Below, piece by piece: positions 7,558-12,876 of a DNA stretch of 12,876 nucleotides. A program made the translations under genes and the position numbers. Numbering within the stretch: the stretch's first letter is position 1; each line of letters opens with the position of its first letter. Source of the stretch: Cephalothrix spiralis (taxonomy: Eukaryota > Nemertea > Palaeonemertea > Archinemertea > Cephalotrichidae); assembly GCA_032353305.1 (NCBI GenBank), contig JAUCNG010212196.1:1-12876 (forward strand), written 5' to 3'. Under the pieces are notes generated by a model. It saw only the letters and a list, made by a program, of their open reading frames with translations, made no database searches and was not told where the DNA came from.

Positions 7558-10358
7558 GCCATTTCTATTTCAAAAATATTTGTTGAGAAATTAGCGATTT
7601 TAAGTCAAAGCCAATGTGTTTTCGGACAAAAGATAAGCTCAGTTAATCTCGAGTTGGAATGCATGACAGCAACAGCTAGACTTGGATTTAAAGGCGTGGA
7701 CGATTTTGACAACAACTCTATTGACAAAGGCACCAAATACAGAGTAAAGGTGAAGAAATGTGGAATTCAAGACATATTTATGATTGAAATTTTGAAGGCC
7801 GTTCTTGTGACTGAACTAAAATTAATCGAAGGTGCAGACATTACTGGAATATATTCTACGAATGTTACTGTTGGATATTCGATTCGGGAATTGACATTTG
7901 AAGGAGTAAATCGACAGGTTCCGAGATTTACAAATTTCTTTAATAACTCTAAATTAGACAATTTGCAAATACTGAAAATAATAAATGCTGATATTAAAGA
8001 GGGTACTCTCCATCCCTTTGCATTCACAGATATAGCTAAGAATCTAAATACATTGTTCATGGAAAATTGTGATTTAAATCAGTCTCCAATTATGAACAAT
8101 TTGAGAGAGAAATACGAAATATATGGTTGGAAGGACTTTGGCAATGGCTATGGAAAACGAGAATATTTTAAGCGGTACAGGAAATATCATGGGCCTAAAA
8201 ATTTGAATATTTACGTTAGCAATTCGAGATTATCATTTGGTGATATTCTCTGCAAACTCAATGGCAAATTCCAGCATGTATCTTTGACAAAAATATCACG
8301 ACCTGAAAACTCGACATTACCAGAATCCTGTTCAGAAGAAAATGTTACAGAAACAACAATTGGTAAGTTAGGCATCACTGAGTGTAATCTTGATTCGATC
8401 CCCCTGAAATTCATGAATTCTTCGCTCATAGAAGAATTAGATCTTTCAAGAAATAATATTGAAACATTTCCATGCATTGAGGCATTAAAAAATGTTGCAA
8501 TTCTCAAATTGATTAACAATAGACTATCAGAAATTGGGATTTGCAAGAATGGACTAAATCTCCAAACACTAGTGCTCTACGGAAACAATTTCATGATAAT
8601 GAAACGTTTAGACTTCTCACAGTTTCCAAAACTGACAAATTTAGATATATCAAAAAACAAAATATCTAAATTGGAATATAATGTGTTTGGAACTTTACAA
8701 AACATGGCAAAATTAAATCTGAGATGGAATGAAATCAAGAATTTATCGAGGAACACATTTGTAAGTTCAAAAAGTTCTACGTGTCAAATACAAGACGCTT
8801 CTTCTACACCTAAGGATTGTTCTTGGATTCGTTTAGGTGAACTTGATTTAGGGTTTAATCAATTCCAGGAAATTCCAAATGCCCTAATCTATCCACGAAT
8901 ACAGACGCTTTCCATGGAATCAAATAACATAGGTTTCCTGAGTGAAGAATTTATTTTAGCCCAAACTGGAAAAATCAAAATAAACCTCAAAAACAATACC
9001 TTTGATGATACTTCATTTGATAAATTGTTCAATTCATCAATGTTCGATGAAAATAAGAAATATGTGTCTCAACTAAGTTTAAACGATAACAATATAAAAA
9101 ACTTGTATTGCTTTAACGAAATGCTGGTGCAGACAAATGATAGTGATGTAGTTTACAGATGCATCCGCTTCTTTATCAACAATAATGTGCGTATAAATAC
9201 ATTATCATGTGACTGCACCAAAATGACTCAAATGAAGGACATAATAGCTTCAATTAAAAAAGACATTAGCTTCAACATATACAAACATATTCAATGTGGT
9301 CAACCAGACAATGTCAAGGGGGAGAGTATAATGTTTATGCCAAGTGCGTTAGTATTTTTTGTCTGCATACCGAATCTCATTAAATCTATGGGAGATAAAA
9401 TCGGGGATAAAATAAAATTATTGACAAATGATACAAACATTCTCACAATTGTCGGTATCCTAGGAAAAAATACAGATAGGCTGGTATATCTCGTAATAAC
9501 GGTACTTATAATATTTGTACTTATATCTGTATGCTTTATATATAACGAAAAGAACTCTTATTCTATTTCCAAAAAAATCAGAGAATTTGCTACGTTGAGA
9601 CAATTATTTCAAAGAGGATCTGAACTTAAAAACCCAATACAAGTAAAAGAAAAAGACGTTTTCTTGTCTTACAAAGGCTGTGATGAGACAATAGATTTTG
9701 TAAAAGAAAATCTAATCACTAAACTTGAAGCTCAAAATATATCAGTAATCGATCACAATAAAGATTTTTTGATAGGCATGGATATATTTGAATGCATAGA
9801 GCATGCAATGAGAACAAGTACATTTATGATAGCAATAATTACGAAAGATTACGTAAACAGCGAATGGTGTCGTACTGAATTCAACTTTGCTAAAACAGAG
9901 CAGTATATTGAGAGAGGATGCTCATACTTGATATGCATCTTGGAAAATGAGGACATACTTAAAATTGCTCTACGTGATGAACTCTTCAAAAGGCATCTTA
10001 AGTATGAGAAATACCTGCTAATGAATGATGATCAGTTTTGGGACAAACTTTTTGAATTTCTTTCATTAGCTAAGATAGGTCCAACTGATGCAGATGTAGA
10101 CTACACATGTGTCAACAACAATAATGAGAATTCAACTAACAATACCACTAAAATTCAGGTGCAACCTGATCCAGATGAAGATTTATCAGATTATGAACTA
10201 TCTTACTGTAGTGAAAAACAGGTTGAAACGATACCACTATTGACCATTTGACTCTCTGATTTTTGTAAATTTATTGTGTAAATTTGAATACATTGTAAAT
10301 TTATTTAGTGTATATATATCGAGAATGACCAATTGAACATAGCTTAATTTGAAGGCTT

Positions 10359-10364
10359 AATAAA
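10359..10364 (+). terminator. Poly(A) signal of TLR copy 3
   Basis: AATAAA, 108 bp after the stop codon, equivalent in position to the signals of copy 2. Confidence 0.7.
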
Positions 10365-10387
10365 GATAAAACTTTTGATTTTCAAGC

Positions 10388-10431
10388 ATCTTTTGTTCAT
10401 CTTTTGTTTATCTTTTGCTTATCTTTTGTTT
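10388..10431 (+). repeat. 11-bp tandem repeat (4 units) after TLR copy 3
   Basis: Four head-to-tail units of ATCTTTTGTTY: 10388-10398, 10399-10409, 10410-10420 (one T-to-C change) and 10421-10431. It begins 24 bp after the AATAAA, close to the expected cleavage site. It is not present after copies 1 or 2. Confidence 0.9.
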
Positions 10432-10807
10432 ATAAATTTATTTCTCAATTGCACGCAACGATCTAGAATACACCCCACGAATTCTATACATTTATCAAAA
10501 TGGAGGTTTAATTCTCTACCAAGTCATTATTCAAAAATGCTTGGCGGATTTATGTGTGAAGAGTGAAGACTATAAATACTTTGAAAAAGGAGAGTAAAAT
10601 ATTTAGGTTACTTTTGTAAATACCAGTTCTGCAATAATTAAAATGTTACTAAACACTAGGCTGACGAAGTCAGATGAAGATAATCCCGGATAAGCTGTTA
10701 CATATAATCAAGAGGGCATAGAAATTGTGTCTACCCTGATAATTGCACGCCACGACTGCCCGTGCTAAAAAAGTTTCAAAACAATTTGATTTTGTTTTTA
10801 ATCATAT

Positions 10808-10813
10808 TTTATT
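10808..10813 (-). terminator. Possible poly(A) signal for the minus-strand gene
   Basis: AATAAA on the minus strand, about 225 bp after the TAA at 11036-11038. It would serve as the 3' end only if that TAA is the real stop. In AT-rich DNA a chance match is likely. Confidence 0.3.
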
Positions 10814-10822
10814 GCAATTTTA

Positions 10823-10850
10823 CCCCGCCACCTGGCATCAGGTGGCTGGG
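10823..10850. other. Perfect 8-bp stem hairpin with extended arms
   Basis: GCCACCTG-GCAT-CAGGTGGC (10827-10846) is a perfect inverted repeat with a 4-base loop. Beyond one mismatch, CCC (10823-10825) pairs with GGG (10848-10850). An A-run follows at about 10852. Each arm contains an E-box (CACCTG/CAGGTG). It is notably GC-rich for its surroundings. Function unknown. Confidence 0.6.
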
Positions 10851-11035
10851 CAAAAAAAACGAATGCCCGCGGCGCTATACAAATTCTATAAGCATTCAGA
10901 AATGCTTAGTTTGCCTATGTTAAACCCATATCTTTCGATTTTTTTTAAGGGGGAAACCATCAAAATTGCTCCAATAATTCCACCCAATTGTGTATACAAT
11001 GTTGTATGCATGGTTTTAGAGAGAAAATTTATATC

Positions 11036-12349
11036 TTACCTATTCATTGGCACAGCGTTGTCTAATACCGGAAGACGCTGCATTGGAGACATCGGGCTCA
11101 TAGATGTCTCTGACGACACTGGGCTTCTTGGGCTGTCCGAACTCCGTCTTCGATATCGTACTTCCTCCTGTCCTCGCGGACTATCGAGTTCGTACGAATA
11201 ATTGGTTGATGTTTCCGATGGCACAGGACGCTGAGGCAGAGGTGGTCCCCCATGTTGGGGCAGAGATGGTCCCCCATGTCCATTTTGTGGAGAAACAACA
11301 GGAGATATTCGCCGGGTTCTTTCAGAACGCCTCCTATCGGATAAACTTGGAATATTTTGAGGTGGTAAGATTTCAGATGCAGGTCGAACAGCACTTGGAG
11401 TATGCGCAAGATACTTGCGATTATCATCTTCCGGTTCCTGTCTGTGTTGGCCTCGATCATCTGACCTCACAAAGCTACGCTCATAAGTCCCTTGAAAGTT
11501 CCGATCATGTGTTAGGCCTCTGTCATCGGGCCGCGTCGGAAAATTTCGATCATGGTAATTAGGTGACATTGGAGCTGTATAATCAGCTCCCATTTGTCTA
11601 GACTCCCTTTGTCTTTGGTGAAGTATCTCTTGACGCCGCGACGCTTCCTGGTAACTAGGCAACGGTGCCCGCACTGCCGGCGCCATATTGGAATTATTCA
11701 CAAGTTGTTGAGGTGGTGGAGGTTTAAAACGTGGGGGCTCTGTGGGGTATCCAGAATGTCCTTGTGGTAGTGAATTGTTTTGTCTTTGAACCCCTAGCAC
11801 AGGGGACGGCCCCCTATTTTGTGTCCCCATTGTGGGCGACATAACAGTCTTTTGTTGCGTATTAGGAACCGGCTTCGGTTTTGTATTAGGAACCGGCCCC
11901 CGAGGGCCTAAATTTGGCGGTGTTCCCATTATTTGATTTTGTGGAGAATTAGGAGATGAACCCCTTAATAAACTAGGAGATGTCCGTGTACCCGTTAAAC
12001 GAGTGTTACTCGTTTCGCTCGGCGAGAGTCCACTTTCTAGTCTATCACGTTTAGGGTAATATGGGTTAAGAGGTACAGCCCTCTGTTCACTAGGTGCATT
12101 CCGTTGGTCATGTTTATACTGTCCGTTTAAATTAGACTGGGTTCCTGCAGTTTGACTGTTTGCCCAATCGGCAGTTCGATCTGTAGATGACCTCGGCGGA
12201 ATTCGAACCGTTAAAGGCTCTTCTTCCTGTACACGTGATCGAACTGGATTTGGAACCTCTTCGTCGTGCGGATGAGATAATTTCAACGAATCATAATCGT
12301 TTTCTTCAGGCATGCTAATTGATCTCTGTGGCTGACTCGGTACAGTGGT
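11036..12349 (-). CDS. Large exon of an unidentified Pro/Ser/Arg-rich protein (partial)
   Basis: Acceptor TTTTAATTTTCAG|ACC places the exon start at 12349 in phase 0. About 436 codons run down to 11040, where AAT AG|GTAAGA is either a donor (phase 2) or the stop TAA at 11038-11036, giving the C-terminus VPMNR. The open frame upstream of 12349 looks like intron. I do not recognise the protein. It begins TTVPSQPQRSISMPEEN, is rich in P, S, R, Q and N, has no globular domain, membrane segment or catalytic motif, and is probably intrinsically disordered and intracellular. Visible motifs are a PxxPxR SH3-type ligand (PPLPQR), a proline run (FKPPPPQQ), LPSY (a possible LPxY WW-domain ligand), many SP sites, and RRRSSDSPRSP, a likely phosphorylation cluster. 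Such features suit a scaffold or the cytoplasmic tail of a larger protein; LPSYQEA slightly recalls angiomotin-type LPxYxEA, too little for a name. GC content is higher than in the TLR genes. The 5' exons lie beyond 12349. Confidence 0.72.
   Translation of the reverse strand, partial: TTVPSQPQRSISMPEENDYDSLKLSHPHDEEVPNPVRSRVQEEEPLTVRIPPRSSTDRTADWANSQTAGTQSNLNGQYKHDQRNAPSEQRAVPLNPYYPKRDRLESGLSPSETSNTRLTGTRTSPSLLRGSSPNSPQNQIMGTPPNLGPRGPVPNTKPKPVPNTQQKTVMSPTMGTQNRGPSPVLGVQRQNNSLPQGHSGYPTEPPRFKPPPPQQLVNNSNMAPAVRAPLPSYQEASRRQEILHQRQRESRQMGADYTAPMSPNYHDRNFPTRPDDRGLTHDRNFQGTYERSFVRSDDRGQHRQEPEDDNRKYLAHTPSAVRPASEILPPQNIPSLSDRRRSERTRRISPVVSPQNGHGGPSLPQHGGPPLPQRPVPSETSTNYSYELDSPRGQEEVRYRRRSSDSPRSPVSSETSMSPMSPMQRLPVLDNAVPMNR
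11232..11279 (-). repeat. Two 24-bp in-frame repeats in the minus-strand exon
   Basis: GCAGAG(G/A)TGGTCCCCCATGT occurs twice in tandem (plus-strand reading) and encodes the repeated HGG-P-LPQ units that include the PPLPQR motif. A similar 24-bp spacing repeats GTATTAGGAACCGGC at 11859 and 11883, encoding PVPNT twice. Both fit a low-complexity region growing by slippage. Confidence 0.7.
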
Positions 12350-12876
12350 CTGAAAATTAAAATAAGAATAAGCATTAGAAAGGTTAGATAGTATAGAACT
12401 TGTTAAAGTGTCCTTAAAATGGAGGGCTATGGAAATATTTGCAATACACGACAATAAACTTGCACAATATATGCACTTTACACTTTGCACATTTGTTCCA
12501 TCACATTTTTGACCACCTCCTATTTTTGGGGAACGGTGGATCATTTTGAGGCCTAAAAGTCAATTGACATTTTAAATAATACATTGTATGTAACGCTGAA
12601 TTATATTTAATCAGTGGAAAAGAGTGGAATTCAAAATTTAAAATAGCGCCATTACATTCTACGTGTACTTCAATATACAATACATTGTACATTCCCTAAT
12701 ATAATATGTTCTATAACAGTAGACCAGCCATTCGAAACGAGGCAGAAAAAAATTTATTTTGATTCTTTGATCTACACAAGTTTATGGAACTTTTGGTTCT
12801 AAACCTTCAGACCCCTGTTTTCGGCCCCCCGCCAAAATCTCGGAAGTGCGGGCCTAAACCCCATCAACCCTTATAT
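12350..12876. other. Probable intron or upstream DNA of the minus-strand gene
   Basis: Reading the minus strand toward the exon, a pyrimidine-rich tract ends in TTTTCAG at 12350, so the adjacent sequence should be intron. An ATG at 12544-12542 is in frame with the exon, but the encoded stretch (Cys-rich, then FNFQ just before the acceptor) shows none of the composition of the exon, so I treat it as chance read-through. I see no exon, RNA gene or repeat in the rest. The last 100 bp are more GC-rich than the rest. Confidence 0.55.

Larger units (their letters stand above)
7000..10251 (+). pseudogene. Toll-like receptor, copy 3 (one in-frame TAG at codon 60)
   Basis: Full-length TLR copy. Exon 1 is 7000-7005 (ATG GAG); exon 2 is 7384-10251. 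After splicing the N-terminus is MEIKNIVLVLVVMISVTK, then the Cys-rich cap. At 7555-7557 CAG-TAG-GCC replaces CAG-GAG-GCC of copy 2, so one G-to-T change makes a stop; the following frame is open for about 900 codons. Counting the stop as codon 60, the parts are LRRs, LRRCT (LSCDC at 611-613), transmembrane helix about 702-721, TIR about 758-900 (box 1 DVFLSYKG, BB loop KDFLIG, SEWCRTEF, FW at 887-888) and a C-terminal ETIPLL. The stretch between LRRCT and TIR is longer than in copy 2 (109 against 91 codons), with a GDKI duplication. The isolated stop may be a recent null allele or a base-call error. The first ATG after it (7663) would give a protein without a signal peptide. AATAAA follows at 10359. 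Confidence 0.8.
10432..11035. other. Region between TLR copy 3 and the convergent minus-strand gene
   Basis: No gene is supported. Contents seen: a 15-base direct repeat with one mismatch, AATTGCACGC(A/C)ACGA, at 10447-10461 and 10741-10755; a 14-base match (10496-10509) to the start-codon region of copy 3; the short hairpin CTGAC-GAA-GTCAG near 10662; a larger hairpin at 10823-10850; and TTTATT at 10808-10813, which reads AATAAA on the minus strand. From 11035 down, this is either intron or 3' UTR of the minus-strand gene. Confidence 0.6.

Noticed and set aside
10662-10700. Possible hammerhead ribozyme suggested by CTGACGA near 10662
   Set aside because: CTGACGA is part of a simple CTGAC-GAA-GTCAG hairpin; I could not find a matching GAAA core and closing stems.
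10743-11201. Open frame of 152 codons on the plus strand
   Set aside because: It overlaps the large minus-strand exon and unconserved spacer, has no splice or start context, and resembles no family.
11104-11562. Plus-strand open frame opposite the minus-strand exon
   Set aside because: It is the antisense shadow of a GC-richer coding exon; the minus-strand frame is longer and bounded by splice-site consensus.
12350-12544. Upstream extension of the minus-strand frame to an ATG at 12544
   Set aside because: A clean acceptor at 12350 and the abrupt change in composition indicate intron sequence.
12770-12876. GC-richer sequence at the right edge
   Set aside because: No tRNA, hairpin, repeat pair or open frame of note could be supported there.

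Overview
The window looks like animal nuclear DNA. It is AT-rich, has GT-AG introns and AATAAA poly(A) signals, and carries a tandem array of Toll-like receptor (TLR) genes. Lineage-specific tandem TLR families and this kind of AT-rich, MITE-bearing sequence fit a mollusc, most likely a bivalve. That assignment is inference; no species marker is visible.

Layout. Three plus-strand TLR copies lie head to tail with a unit of about 4.4-4.5 kb (stop codons at 1320, 5847 and 10251). The flanks are homologous as well as the genes, so whole gene-plus-spacer units were duplicated. Copy 1 (77-1320) is only the 3' part: the last leucine-rich repeats, a damaged membrane region and a full TIR domain. Copy 2 (2384-5847, 966 aa after splicing) appears complete. 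Copy 3 (7000-10251) is full length but has one in-frame TAG at codon 60. Copies 2 and 3 share an unusual gene structure. The start codon sits in a tiny first coding exon (ATG GAG), followed by an intron of 563 or 378 bp, and then one large exon encodes the signal peptide, LRR ectodomain, transmembrane helix and TIR domain.

Regulation and repeats. Upstream of copies 2 and 3 is a conserved module containing the 11-mer GGGTTTTCCCC, whose reverse complement matches the insect Dorsal/Rel (NF-kappaB family) consensus. It occurs twice before copy 2, through a local duplication of about 200 bp, and once before copy 3. A MITE of about 300 bp (6125-6426) with roughly 60-bp inverted ends interrupts the spacer between copies 2 and 3 but not the spacer between copies 1 and 2. 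Intron 1 of copy 2 holds a diverged tandem repeat of about 116 bp, and the tail of copy 2 has an expanded Asp-rich 18-bp repeat.

Right end. From 12349 down to 11040 on the minus strand is one large exon of an unidentified Pro/Ser/Arg-rich, probably disordered protein, convergent with the TLR array. The exon ends at AG|GTAAGA, which is both a good splice donor and an in-frame TAA, so whether it is internal or terminal is unresolved.

How the genes work together. The three TLR copies are one receptor family. Two of the three show lesions, and the divergence is mosaic, as expected for birth-and-death evolution with gene conversion. All three lack the usual BB-loop proline of the TIR domain, and all keep a C-terminal ExxxLL endosomal-sorting-like motif. 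I see no functional link to the minus-strand gene.
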